64,000 bases of DNA from Candidatus Bathyarchaeota archaeon (GCA_003151735.1 PLYI01000065.1:1-64000), one strand, 5' to 3'. Numbered from the stretch's first letter, positions 17,401 through 26,242 are shown. The notes: generated by a model not told the origin, from the letters alone. Made by a program: numbers and translations.

Positions 17401-18345
17401 ATGCCGTTAAAAACTGTAAAGATAGATGCGGCAGGCGCTTTAACGTTAGAGTGGATTTTGCAAGTTAAGAATTACAAGTTAACTCTTGACAAGAACCGCT
17501 GTGTCGGCTGCCAAGTATGCACGGCGGCTTGCCCTAAAGAAGCCATAAAAACACAGAAGCAACCTAAAACTCAAGGGGAAAAAACAAAAAAAGCCAAAGT
17601 AGACATTGACTTGGCAAAATGCAACTTCTGCGGAATCTGCGACGTCACATGCCCATATGGCGCAATCAAAGTAACCCTAAATGGCGCACATGACCTATCC
17701 ATCCTGGAAAAAGACAGTTACCCGCAACTGGTCCGCGAGATAGCTGTAGATACAGGCAAATGCGGAAAAGAATGTGTCGAATGCGAAAGTGCATGTCCGC
17801 TTTCACTCATAAAAATCTCAAAGGTCGGTTTCGACGGCAAACCCGTCCAAAACGTAGAAGCTCTTTCTCCAAACGAGGAAAAACGTGTCCAACTCAAAAT
17901 TGACATCCAAAAAGATTACTGCCCAACCTGCCGAGTATGCGAATTCAAATGCGCTCCAGGAGCATTAAAAGTCAAAAAAGCCTTCGAAGGAATAGTTAGC
18001 ATAAACCAAGCGAAATGTCCTGAAGGCTGCACAGACTGCCTCGACGTTTGCCCCATCAAAGGAGCACTTGCGCTTGGCGAAGACAAAAAAATTCATGTTA
18101 ACGAGTTATTCTGCACCTACTGCGGCGCATGCAAAAATGTTTGCCCAGTAGATGAAGCCTTAGTTGTTAAACGCACAAAGGTTCTTCATACACCCATCCA
18201 TTCGGGCACATGGAACAAAGCCTTAGAGCGCATAACCAGCCCAGCTGACGCCGCTAAGGAATTAAAAGCTCAGGCGTCCCAGAACAGACGCAAAGTTGTT
18301 GAAAAAAGGTTTCTTTCGGAGGCACTAAAAAATGAGCACTACTAA
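17401..18345 (+). CDS. Polyferredoxin with six [4Fe-4S] motifs
   Basis: A 314-residue soluble iron-sulfur protein, ATG start. Cysteine motifs in order: CVGCQVCTAACP (about residue 38), CNFCGICDVTCP (about 76), CGKECVECESACP (about 121), CPTCRVCEFKCA (about 175), CPEGCTDCLDVCP (about 211) and CTYCGACKNVCP (about 239). That is enough ligands for six clusters, so it is an electron wire like MvhB-type polyferredoxins. The gene overlaps the HdrA gene by 14 bases; the two should be co-translated and work together. The C-terminal 70 residues are basic and cluster-free and may contact HdrA. No redox-active membrane anchor is present. Confidence 0.9.
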   Translation: MPLKTVKIDAAGALTLEWILQVKNYKLTLDKNRCVGCQVCTAACPKEAIKTQKQPKTQGEKTKKAKVDIDLAKCNFCGICDVTCPYGAIKVTLNGAHDLSILEKDSYPQLVREIAVDTGKCGKECVECESACPLSLIKISKVGFDGKPVQNVEALSPNEEKRVQLKIDIQKDYCPTCRVCEFKCAPGALKVKKAFEGIVSINQAKCPEGCTDCLDVCPIKGALALGEDKKIHVNELFCTYCGACKNVCPVDEALVVKRTKVLHTPIHSGTWNKALERITSPADAAKELKAQASQNRRKVVEKRFLSEALKNEHY

Positions 18346-20800
18346 GCCACAAACATTAACTAAACCTGAAGAATGCGCTTGCAAGCCTGAACAGCTGCGC
18401 GTCGGCGTTTTCGTCTGCCACTGCGGCTTAAACATCGCAGGTACCGTAGACGTAAAAGCAGTAGCTGAATACGCAAGAACCATTCCCGACGTCGTTTTCG
18501 TCAAAGAAAACCGCTACACATGTGCAGACCCGGGGCAGGCAGAAATCCGTAAAGCCATCAAAGAACAAAACCTAAACCGCGTAGTCATCGCCGCATGCTC
18601 ACCGAGAATGCACGAACCCACCTTCCGCCGTACCGTTTCCGAAGCAGGGTTAAACCCGTTCCTTTACGAAATGGCAAACATCCGCGAGTTCGCTTCATGG
18701 TGCCACCAGAGCGATCCGAAAGCAGCAACAGAACGCGCTAAAGACAGCGTACGAATGGCTGTTGCAAAAGTACGTCTAATGCAGCCGCTACAAACCATCG
18801 AAGTTCCAGTCACAAACAAGGCCCTTATTGTCGGAGGTGGAATCGCAGGCATGAACGCAGCGTTGGACCTTGCAGAAATGGGTTATAAAGTTTACATGCT
18901 TGAAAACACCCAGAGCATCGGCGGACACATGGCAGCGCTTGACAAAACCTTCCCAACTCTTGACTGCAGCATCTGCATTGAAGGACCAAAAATGGTGGAT
19001 TGCGCACGTCACCCAAACATCACAATCTTCTCTAACTCGGAATTGGTTAAAGTTGACGGTTACATCGGCAACTTCAAAGTTAAAATCCGCAAAAACGCCC
19101 GCTACGTCATCCCAGAAAAATGTACAGGATGCGGCGAATGCAAAGAAGCTTGCCCAATTGAATACCCCAACGAATGGGACATGAACCTTGGCACACGCAA
19201 AGCAATTTCCGTTCCATTCGACCAAACAGTTCCTCTGATTTACTCCATCAACAAGGATTACTGCATTGAATGCTTCAAATGCACTGAGGTTTGCGGTGAA
19301 CGCCAAGCAATCGACTTCAACCAGAAACCTGAAGAAGTAGAATTTGACGTCGGCGCAATCATTGTTTCCACAGGCTTCGACGTTTACCTGCCATACGACA
19401 TGCCCTTGCTTGGCTACGGGAAATACCCCAACGTCATCACAAGCATGGAGTTCGAACGCTTAATTCTCGCAGCTGGCCCAACAGGCGGCAAAGTCATCCG
19501 CCAATCAGACGGACAAAAACCACACAAAATTGTTTTCATCCAATGCGTCGGCAGCCGAGACAAAACCCACTACCCATACTGCTGCAACTTCGGATGCATG
19601 TACACACTAAAACATGTGGTTCAGCTTAAAGAGAAGTATAAGGAAGACATTGAGGTCTACGTTTTCTACATGGACATTCGAAGCCCAGGAAAAGGCTACG
19701 AGGAATTCTATGACCGCGCAAGGGAACGTGGCGTAAACTTCATTCGTGGACGTGTAAGCCGAATTGACGAAGACCCAAAAACCCATAACTTAACAGTTCA
19801 CTCCGAAGATACACTTCTTGGCCAACCCATAGAAGTTGAAGCAGACATGGTTGTGCTCGCAACCGCTGCTATACCCAAAAAAGGTTCAGAGGACATCGCC
19901 CGTATACTCAACCTCTCACGCGGCTCCGACGGCTTCTTCATGGAAGCACACCCCAAACTTAAACCCATGGATGCACCAACCGACGGCGTATTCTATGCTG
20001 GCGCATGTGTAGGCTTAAAGGATATTCCCGCTAGCGTTTCTCAAGGAAGCGGCGCAGCGTCAAGAGCAGCAACAGTTATCAGCAAGCCAAAGTGGAAGAT
20101 TGAACCCATCATCTCAGTTGTTGACGAATCCAAATGCCGAAACAAGACGGCGAAATGTGGAGTTTGCCAAGACAAATGCCCATACGGCGCCATCCGAATT
20201 GAACCTAACAAAGCAGCGCAAATAATTACCGCCAGCTGCCACGGCTGCGGAACATGCGTTGCCGAATGCCCACAGCACGCCATCACGCAAATGCACTTTA
20301 CTGACGCACAAATTATTGCTCAAGTCAGAGCGGCACTTGAAGATAAACCAGAAGAAAAAATCCTTGCCATTCTTTGTAACTGGTGCAGCTACGCAGGCGC
20401 AGACCTTGCAGGCATCAGCCGATGTGACTACCCAGCCAGCGTAAGAGCTATCCGTGTCATGTGCAGCGGCAGAGTTGCCAGAGAATTCGTTTTGGAAGCT
20501 CTGAGGCTTGGAGCGGGAATGGTTTTGGTTGGCGCATGCCACCTACCATACGACTGCCATTACATCAGCGGAAACTACAAAATGAAAGCCCGAACCGACG
20601 CCCTCAAAGGCATGCTTACCAAACTGGGCATGAGCCCCGAGCGGTTCCGAGTAGAGTACGTTTCAGCCGCAGAAGGCATACACTACGCAGAAGTCATCAA
20701 AGAAATAGACACTGACATGAAAGCACTAGGCAAAGAGAAAATCCAAGCCGAAAATGCCAAGCTAAAACCCATCCTTGATAACATGCTAAAACGCAAATAG
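18332..20800 (+). CDS. hdrA: HdrA fused to an MvhD-like domain
   Basis: An 822-residue flavo-iron-sulfur protein. The N-terminal HdrA part has VFVCHCG (about residues 27-32), C64 and AACSP (C89), which bind a proximal cluster; a Rossmann FAD site GGGIAG at about 168-173; then CTGCGECKEACP (about 264) and CIECFKCTEVCG (about 310) ferredoxin motifs; a second FAD-domain half through ACVGLKD; and CGVCQDKCP and CHGCGTCVAECP near 605-640. From about residue 675 the sequence (CNWCSYAGAD, CSGRV, GACHLPYDCHY) is MvhD, the electron-entry subunit of F420-non-reducing hydrogenase. Such fusions are known in archaea and sulfate reducers. HdrA bifurcates electrons between ferredoxin and a disulfide through HdrBC, but HdrB/C and hydrogenase genes are absent here, so the acceptor is open. 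Confidence 0.9.
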   Translation: MSTTKPQTLTKPEECACKPEQLRVGVFVCHCGLNIAGTVDVKAVAEYARTIPDVVFVKENRYTCADPGQAEIRKAIKEQNLNRVVIAACSPRMHEPTFRRTVSEAGLNPFLYEMANIREFASWCHQSDPKAATERAKDSVRMAVAKVRLMQPLQTIEVPVTNKALIVGGGIAGMNAALDLAEMGYKVYMLENTQSIGGHMAALDKTFPTLDCSICIEGPKMVDCARHPNITIFSNSELVKVDGYIGNFKVKIRKNARYVIPEKCTGCGECKEACPIEYPNEWDMNLGTRKAISVPFDQTVPLIYSINKDYCIECFKCTEVCGERQAIDFNQKPEEVEFDVGAIIVSTGFDVYLPYDMPLLGYGKYPNVITSMEFERLILAAGPTGGKVIRQSDGQKPHKIVFIQCVGSRDKTHYPYCCNFGCMYTLKHVVQLKEKYKEDIEVYVFYMDIRSPGKGYEEFYDRARERGVNFIRGRVSRIDEDPKTHNLTVHSEDTLLGQPIEVEADMVVLATAAIPKKGSEDIARILNLSRGSDGFFMEAHPKLKPMDAPTDGVFYAGACVGLKDIPASVSQGSGAASRAATVISKPKWKIEPIISVVDESKCRNKTAKCGVCQDKCPYGAIRIEPNKAAQIITASCHGCGTCVAECPQHAITQMHFTDAQIIAQVRAALEDKPEEKILAILCNWCSYAGADLAGISRCDYPASVRAIRVMCSGRVAREFVLEALRLGAGMVLVGACHLPYDCHYISGNYKMKARTDALKGMLTKLGMSPERFRVEYVSAAEGIHYAEVIKEIDTDMKALGKEKIQAENAKLKPILDNMLKRK

Positions 20801-20869
20801 TTTTCTCCTTTCTTTTTTAATCCTTATCCTATGTTCTGTTAATAACTAACGTAAACTTAGGCATAAGAA

Positions 20870-21571
20870 ATGGGTAAAACAATTTCTCCAAAGCTTCCAA
20901 AGGCCAAAACAGAGAAACCGAACCCAACAACCAAGTCTGGTCAGCCGAGCTCAGTTTCTCCTCTTCAGCGTTTCGAGAAGAGTATGGTGATTGATTATGA
21001 AAAGTGGCATGACGGGATTGGATACGACATAGATGCAATAAGATTAGCTTCGCATAGCGACCGCAAAGCAATTGAGCAAATGTTAATCCAGCATAGCCCG
21101 CGTGACTGGCGAGATATCGAAGCCCTTGCCGAAATCAACACAAAAACCGCCCAGGATGCTATCAAAAATGCTGTGAAAAACCCCAACCCGGATGTGCGGG
21201 TCGCCGTTACAAGATTCGCCCCGAACTTGGTAACAAACCGTGAACGTAGTCAATCCATTATAGAGGCACTGCAGCACGCAGAAGTATTCGGTGGCCTCTC
21301 ACAAGTGCTTGACGATATAGAGACCTATCATCCAAGGGAAGGCAAGGAAGCACTTATGAGGGGATTATTAAACCGGAAAGGAGATGTCGCGGTCCTTTTT
21401 GCAGCTATGCTCTTTTATATGTATGGAGAGGCAAAAGAGCCTTTCGACATGCAGCAACGCCCTTTCTTCCTGCGATTTAACACCGAAAACAGAGAGGAAC
21501 GAGTGCAAGCGTTCAGAGAATTATGCAAGAAACTTTGCATCAACCCTAAAAAATATCTGTCATCAAAATAA
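20870..21571 (+). CDS. HEAT-like helical protein
   Basis: A 233-residue soluble protein, ATG start. A basic, proline-rich N-terminus of about 40 residues precedes a conserved-looking block DYEKWHDGIGYDIDAI, followed by short helical pairs (DWRDIEALAEINTKTAQDAI, then NPDVRVAVTRFAP) of the HEAT/PBS type, and a final helical half including ALMRGLLNR. HEAT-like proteins usually act as scaffolds. It follows HdrA in the same direction with a 69-base gap and a T-rich stretch between, so probably not the same transcript. Family name uncertain. Confidence 0.6.
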   Translation: MGKTISPKLPKAKTEKPNPTTKSGQPSSVSPLQRFEKSMVIDYEKWHDGIGYDIDAIRLASHSDRKAIEQMLIQHSPRDWRDIEALAEINTKTAQDAIKNAVKNPNPDVRVAVTRFAPNLVTNRERSQSIIEALQHAEVFGGLSQVLDDIETYHPREGKEALMRGLLNRKGDVAVLFAAMLFYMYGEAKEPFDMQQRPFFLRFNTENREERVQAFRELCKKLCINPKKYLSSK

Positions 21572-21634
21572 CCATTAGAATTTTTGATGTTGACTTTCTC
21601 ATTGTCTATCAATCTTGATTGGTGAAAGTCAAAC

Positions 21635-21838
21635 TTAAAAAAAGGCTAGGTAGTTGCTTGTTTTTTTGAACCATGCGATACCTATTACTGCTACGGTTAG
21701 GGCTGTGAGGGCTGCTATCGGGTTGATATATTGCAGTGGGGAATAAATAGTCAAAAATGACATCAAAGCTAAAATTGAAAGTAAGATTACTGCATTTCCG
21801 ATGGCTAAGTTTTTGTGGCTCATTTTCGCAACCTCCAA
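21635..21838 (-). CDS. Small membrane protein, two helices
   Basis: A 67-residue protein with an ATG start and two hydrophobic helices at about 13-31 (AIGNAVILLSILALMSFL) and 40-56 (AALTALTVAVIGIAWF), separated by a short polar loop (YSPLQYIN). No recognised family. It lies alone between the HEAT-like gene and the eL22-like gene. Confidence 0.5.
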   Translation of the reverse strand: MEVAKMSHKNLAIGNAVILLSILALMSFLTIYSPLQYINPIAALTALTVAVIGIAWFKKTSNYLAFF

Positions 21839-21968
21839 TTTAAATATACAGTTGGGGTTGTTTTGATTTAATGCTAAGCTCTGGAACAGGCTGTTCAGGG
21901 ATTAGACAGCACGCTAACACATAAAATTAAATGAAAATAAAAATTAATTTAAACTGATGAAAAAGAGT

Positions 21969-22250
21969 TTAATCTTCTTCTTCCTCAAGTTTTCTTTCTT
22001 TAATTTTCAGTGCCTCTTCGTCACCGATAACCTTGAAAGTTTCAGATAGCTCATGCTTGTGCAGGAATTTTTTAACGATTATGCGCACATACTTCTTTGC
22101 AAGCGCTTCACCTTCGCCCTTCACTGTTAAGACTTTTCCGTCTGTAGATACGTCTCCACCTGTTTTGTCCTTGAGAAAATCTGATAGTTTCTCGATTAGT
22201 TTGCCCTCGTCGCCTTTAAGTTCTGAAGCGTCAACTTTCATTTCAACCAT
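21969..22250 (-). CDS. eL22-like ribosomal protein
   Basis: A 93-residue protein, ATG start. It follows eukaryotic-type eL22: a first helix (EGKLIEKLSDFLKDKTGG), strands with VLTVKGE, a long basic helix YVRIIVKKFLHKHELSE, then strands FKVIGDEEALKI and an acidic tail (KERKLEEEED). The tail and the KKFL-KH-L helix strongly recall eukaryotic eL22 (KKYLKK-NL, tail of E and D). eL22 binds 28S rRNA at the exit-tunnel side in eukaryotes. Homologs in archaea are rare by what I recall and cannot check here. A second, diverged copy lies at 4370-4702. Confidence 0.6.
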   Translation of the reverse strand: MVEMKVDASELKGDEGKLIEKLSDFLKDKTGGDVSTDGKVLTVKGEGEALAKKYVRIIVKKFLHKHELSETFKVIGDEEALKIKERKLEEEED

Positions 22251-22514
22251 TTTTCATGTTCACCTCGATTCCTATTACGCCATTAACTAATGATTTATCT
22301 TACTTTCTCATAGCTGCACTATTAAGTTTCCGCTATCACTTGTCAGTTCGCCCGTCGAGTCCATCTCACTGCTTAAGCTCAGACTCTAGTGCTCATCATC
22401 CAAAGCACACAATTAACAACAAAACATAAGACTCTTACGCTATCAACCATTTCTTGCCAGTAAGAAACCATTTTTTTGTATCAAGCGTTTGTTTACTTGT
22501 GGAGTTACTGGAGT

Positions 22515-23036
22515 ATGGATCTTTTAGATGCTAGAGGTAAGAGGCGAAGTGTTAGAATTTATAAAAAACCAAGATTTGCCCCGGGTCACTGTTGAGAAGC
22601 TGCTTGAGGCTGCAAGGCCGGCGCTGTAGGCTGGCAACGTTCAACATTGAAAATCTGTGGTCGCAAGCGCACAAAAAACCAAGATCGATCTATCTCAAGC
22701 AGCTTTTGGTCAAGAAAACCTGCAAGAAGCCGCGGTTGTACTTGTTGTTTGTGCTGACGAAAAACGCGCTGCAGAAAGCTATGGAGACCGTGATAAAACA
22801 TTGTATTGCATCCAGGACACGGCTGGGTCATCGAAAACATTCTGTTAACTGCTTGCTCATTGGGTTTAGGTTCCTGTTGGATTGACGCTTTCAAGGAGGA
22901 TCAGGTAAGAAAAGTCATTAATGCCCCCAAATATGTGCGTCCTGTAGCGTTGATTCCAGTGGGGTACCCAGATGAGTTGCCGATTGCTCGACCGAGAAGA
23001 CCGATTAGCGAAATAATGCATAAAGAAGCCTTCTGA
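22515..23036 (+). pseudogene. Broken nitroreductase-family gene
   Basis: All parts of an FMN nitroreductase are present in order, but in three frames. ATG at 22515 opens MDLLDARGKRRSVRIY; a shift then gives TVEKLLEAARPA; a TAG and a TGA interrupt AGNVQH (where W is conserved); the same frame goes on with VVVCAD and YCIQDTA; and a second shift gives ENILLTACSLGLGSCW, RPVALIPVGYP and the ending RPRRPISEIMH. With two stops and two shifts it cannot make an active enzyme. The last part (22806-23036) is an open frame of 76 codons. The gene stands alone and the remains are well preserved, so the loss is fairly recent. Confidence 0.85.
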
Positions 23037-23110
23037 TGTCCATTCAGGTCGGATTGGTTAGTTCTAATCTATATTTCAACATATGGTAAACTTTAAAAGA
23101 ACCGTCCGCA

Positions 23111-23117
23111 TTTATAT
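23111..23117 (+). promoter_or_regulatory. TATA box for the small cysteine-rich gene
   Basis: TTTATAT about 31 bases before the ATG at 23142, which puts the likely transcript start right at that codon. Confidence 0.45.
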
Positions 23118-23141
23118 TTGAACTTCAATGTCGGAAAGCAC

Positions 23142-23195
23142 ATGTGTGAACGGGTAGAACGCCAGTTCAGCAAACATATGCTTGACCACCACTGA
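23142..23195 (+). CDS. Possible 17-residue leader peptide
   Basis: ATG at 23142 opens MCERVERQFSKHMLDHH then TGA. Because a TATA box ends 25 bases upstream, this codon would sit at the very 5-prime end of the transcript, a leaderless start. It has one Cys and three His that could bind a metal. The following gene starts 28 bases after the stop with its own Shine-Dalgarno. It could be a regulatory leader or chance; the evidence is positional only. Confidence 0.3.
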   Translation: MCERVERQFSKHMLDHH

Positions 23196-23223
23196 AAAAA
23201 TCATAATAACAGGAGGAAAAGAA

Positions 23224-23346
23224 ATGCTCTCACGAGATTGTGATGGATGCTCCCAAATGAAGCCATGCAGTAAACGATTCGGTATTGCTGAGAAAGGCAA
23301 TTGTGTTTACTGTCCAGATGGAACAGCCCATTTAATAGATGGATAA
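23224..23346 (+). CDS. 40-residue zinc-ribbon-like peptide
   Basis: ATG at 23224 with a near-ideal Shine-Dalgarno AGGAGG just upstream opens a 40-codon frame. The product has five cysteines in CDGCSQMKPC then GNCVYC, enough for a small zinc-ribbon or knuckle, and ends in THLIDG-like polar residues (GTAHLIDG). A hairpin followed by T tracts comes right after the stop. Promoter, ribosome site and terminator together make this a real gene although it is tiny. Function unknown. Confidence 0.75.
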   Translation: MLSRDCDGCSQMKPCSKRFGIAEKGNCVYCPDGTAHLIDG

Positions 23347-23358
23347 TAAAAAAGTAGT

Positions 23359-23411
23359 AATTGTTTATTTTAGGTAAACAATTTTTTCGTTTCCTTTTTT
23401 TATTTTTTTTT
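23359..23411 (+). terminator. Hairpin with T-rich tail
   Basis: AATTGTTTA at 23359 pairs perfectly with TAAACAATT at 23375 around a seven-base loop, followed by TTTTT and a long T-rich run to about 23411. This looks like an intrinsic terminator and closes the small cysteine-rich gene. Confidence 0.65.
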
Positions 23412-23466
23412 GTTGGTGGTAAGTTTAAAAGTTCAGCCAAACAGTATTTTTGTGTGAGCTTAAAAC

Positions 23467-25239
23467 ATGGATTACGCCATAATCGCTGACTCCTACGAAA
23501 AAATCGAAGCAACCACAAAACGCCTAGAAATGACTGCTTTACTGGTTGAATTGCTAAAGAAAACCCCCAAAGATATCATAGCCAAAGTAGTATATTTGAC
23601 GCAGGGCAAGTTGTACCCGGATTTTATGGGTGTGGAGATGGGTGTGGCAGAGAAACTTGCCATAAAAGCTCTGTCACGTGCATCCGGGCAAAGTGAGGGC
23701 GTAATCCAGTCTGAGTTGCAGAAGAGCGGCGACATCGGCGAAACCTCACAAAAACAGTTAGAGAAACGCAAACAATCCACATTTTTTAACAAAACACTCA
23801 CGGTTGAACGGGTTTATGAGACCCTTGATAAACTCGCAAAAACCTCAGGCAGCGGTGCTGTAGATACAAAGATGGCGCTTCTTTGCGGGCTTTTAACTGA
23901 TGCGTCGCCTAAAGAGGCAAAATGGATAATCCGCACCGTTACCGGCAACCTGCGTTTAGGCATAGCGGACATGACAGTGCTTGATGCGTTAGCGATTGCT
24001 TACGGCGGCGGAAAAGAAGCCCGCGAACTCATCGAACGCGCATACAACATATCCTCTGATCTAGGCAGAGTAGCGAGTGTTGTCGTCGAAAAGGGCATTG
24101 AAGGAATCAAAGAGTACAAGGTCATGGTTTTTGAACCTATAAGACCCATGCTGGCTGAACGGCTTGGCGCCCCAGAAGAGATTTTGGAGAAATTCACAGG
24201 AAAATGCGTTGCCGAATACAAGTATGACGGTGAACGGGTTCAAGCACACAAGAAAGAAGGCAAGGTTGTGTTGTTTTCCAGGCGGTTAGAGAACATTTCT
24301 GACCAATACCCCGACGCGGTAGATTTAATCAAGGAAAAAATATCAGCAAAAGAAGCAATTTTAGAAGCTGAATGCGTCGCGATGGATTTAGAAACCGGGG
24401 ACATGCGTCCGTTTCAGGAACTTATGCATCGCCGACGTAAATACGGCGTTGAAGCAGCCATCAAAGATTATCCTATTTCGCTCTTCACTTTTGACGCGCT
24501 CTACGTTGACGGCAAAGACTTAACCCAAGAATCGTTCCCACAGAGACGCAAAACTCTGGAAAAAATCATCCAGCAAAGCGACCGCATGAAACCAGCCACA
24601 CAAAAATTGGTCACCAGCCCCAAGGAGCTGGAGGATTTCTTTGAGCAAGCTATAGCTGAAGGCTGCGAAGGACTAATGTGCAAATCCGTCGCAAAAGACT
24701 CTGTTTACCAGGCGGGAAGCCGAGGTTGGCTTTGGATAAAATACAAACGCGACTACAAGAGTGAAATGACTGATACCGTAGATTTGGTTATTGTGGGCGC
24801 TTTCCATGGCCGAGGTAAACGTGTGGGAACATACGGCGCCCTGCTCTTAGCAACATACAATGATGAAAAAGACACTTTCGAAACCGTAACTAAATGCGGC
24901 ACAGGCTTCACCGACAAAGACTTAGCACAGCTTCATGAAATGCTCCAGAAACACGTTATTCCACGCAAAAACAGCCGTGTCCAATCGATGTTGGAGGCAG
25001 ATGTATGGTTTGAGCCCGCGGTAGTTTTGGAGATTCTTGGCGCAGAAGTCACCTTGAGCCCCATCCACATGGCCGCCATGAATTCCATCCGCAAAGGAGC
25101 AGGCTTAGCAATTCGTTTCCCACGTTTCACAGGCAAATACCGCACCGACAAAGCCCCTGAAGACGCAACCACCTCCAAAGAAATCGTGGAAATGTATCGT
25201 CGGCAACTAAAGAAAATCGGCGAAGTTCCGCAATCTTAG
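23467..25239 (+). CDS. lig: ATP-dependent DNA ligase
   Basis: A 590-residue archaeal replicative-type DNA ligase (family length about 560-600). An N-terminal helical DNA-binding domain (residues 1-215) is followed by the adenylation domain with the catalytic lysine K252 in AEYKYDGERVQ, then motif III (LFTFDALY), motif IV (EGLMCKS) and motif V (WLWIKYKRDY), and a C-terminal OB-fold ending in RFTGKYRTDKAPEDAT. It seals nicks during replication and repair using ATP. A TATA-like TTTAAAA at 23424-23430 gives a short leader. The C-terminal end lacks an obvious PCNA peptide. Stands as its own unit. Confidence 0.97.
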   Translation: MDYAIIADSYEKIEATTKRLEMTALLVELLKKTPKDIIAKVVYLTQGKLYPDFMGVEMGVAEKLAIKALSRASGQSEGVIQSELQKSGDIGETSQKQLEKRKQSTFFNKTLTVERVYETLDKLAKTSGSGAVDTKMALLCGLLTDASPKEAKWIIRTVTGNLRLGIADMTVLDALAIAYGGGKEARELIERAYNISSDLGRVASVVVEKGIEGIKEYKVMVFEPIRPMLAERLGAPEEILEKFTGKCVAEYKYDGERVQAHKKEGKVVLFSRRLENISDQYPDAVDLIKEKISAKEAILEAECVAMDLETGDMRPFQELMHRRRKYGVEAAIKDYPISLFTFDALYVDGKDLTQESFPQRRKTLEKIIQQSDRMKPATQKLVTSPKELEDFFEQAIAEGCEGLMCKSVAKDSVYQAGSRGWLWIKYKRDYKSEMTDTVDLVIVGAFHGRGKRVGTYGALLLATYNDEKDTFETVTKCGTGFTDKDLAQLHEMLQKHVIPRKNSRVQSMLEADVWFEPAVVLEILGAEVTLSPIHMAAMNSIRKGAGLAIRFPRFTGKYRTDKAPEDATTSKEIVEMYRRQLKKIGEVPQS

Positions 25240-25293
25240 AAAAGGCTAAAACTGATAAGTACCAACTGCTTAGTAGTTGCGGGTGCGATTGGT

Positions 25294-25914
25294 TTGGCTC
25301 AAGATACAGAAAAAATGAAATCTATGCTTGCTTTCAAGAAACGGCTTGAAGAGCAACTTGACAGATTAACTGCTGAAATCAACGAGGTTCAGGCAACACT
25401 TGACACAGTTAACCAGATTTTGCTTGAAAAGGGCTTCAAACGTGGAGACATAAAAGAAGTTCCCGCATCTCCAGCGCCCATACCTAAAGAAGTAGTGTTG
25501 CCAAAACATGAATCTGAACCTCCAAAACCAATGCCAACTCAGCAACACACCGAACCTGAAAGCGTCATACCCCTAAAAACCATGGCGGATGAACCTTTAG
25601 CACTTATGTACTTCGACAAACAATCCATACATTTGCTGCCGGACGAAAGCAAGAATTTCAGCGTAAACATGCCGCCGTTCACAAATTTTCTAGTTGAGAA
25701 AGTCTTCTCTAAAATGCAGGAAAAAGACAAAGAACTCGTCAGGTTAGGGCAGCTATCCACTGAAAAAATGTTTTCTTACAACATAGTCCGCGAAGGCGAC
25801 TTAATCCGGGAAATAATTATCAAAAACGCCGACGACGAAAGGCTTAAAGAGCTTAAATCAAGTATCCGCTGGACTTTCGAGAAAATGTACGAAAAAATGA
25901 AAAGCGGCAGTTAA
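25294..25914 (+). CDS. Coiled-coil orphan with conserved C-terminal domain
   Basis: A 206-residue soluble protein starting at TTG. Residues 5-50 form a coiled coil (KKRLEEQLDRLTAEINEVQ), followed by a proline-rich linker (about 58-85), and a C-terminal domain from about 95 (PLALMYFDKQSIHLLPDESK, LVRLGQLSTEKMF, then a charged helix RWTFEKMYEKM). No family recognised. It is only 54 bases after the ligase and in the same direction, so it may share its transcript. Confidence 0.6.
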   Translation: MAQDTEKMKSMLAFKKRLEEQLDRLTAEINEVQATLDTVNQILLEKGFKRGDIKEVPASPAPIPKEVVLPKHESEPPKPMPTQQHTEPESVIPLKTMADEPLALMYFDKQSIHLLPDESKNFSVNMPPFTNFLVEKVFSKMQEKDKELVRLGQLSTEKMFSYNIVREGDLIREIIIKNADDERLKELKSSIRWTFEKMYEKMKSGS

Positions 25915-25915
25915 G

Positions 25916-26242
25916 CTACATTGAATGTTTCTGCAGAGTCTCAGCTATTTTGTTCTTTGGGCATAAACCCACAAGTCTTTCAGCTTCTTTGCCGTCTTTG
26001 AAAACTATCATGGTCGGAATGCTGAAGACCTGAAATTTTCCAGCTGTAACTGGGTTCTCATCAACGTCAAGTTTGCCGATTAAAACTTTGCCGCTGTACT
26101 CTTTTGCCAACTCAACAATGGTTGGAGCCAAAGCTCTGCAGGGACCACACCAGTTAGCCCAGAAATCAACAAAAACCAACTTGTTCTTCTTGAGTGTATC
26201 CTCAAAATTCGAATCAGTTACATGGAAAGGTTCAGTGCTCAT
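25916..26242 (-). CDS. trxA: Thioredoxin
   Basis: A 108-residue thioredoxin with the active site WCGPC (C32 and C35), FWANWCGPCR, the cis-proline region FSIPTMIVFKDG and the usual fold; normal length for the family, ATG start. It reduces disulfides in the cytoplasm with a thioredoxin reductase that is not in the window. It ends 2 bases after the stop of the coiled-coil gene on the other strand, so the two are convergent. Confidence 0.95.
   Translation of the reverse strand: MSTEPFHVTDSNFEDTLKKNKLVFVDFWANWCGPCRALAPTIVELAKEYSGKVLIGKLDVDENPVTAGKFQVFSIPTMIVFKDGKEAERLVGLCPKNKIAETLQKHSM

Noticed and set aside
18788..19306. 172-codon minus-strand frame inside hdrA
   Set aside because: Shadow of a conserved gene on the other strand; no independent features.
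22620..22652. TAG and TGA inside the nitroreductase frame as possible pyrrolysine or selenocysteine codons
   Set aside because: Two frameshifts elsewhere in the same gene, and the replaced residues (S and W in homologs) are not Sec or Pyl sites; decay is simpler.
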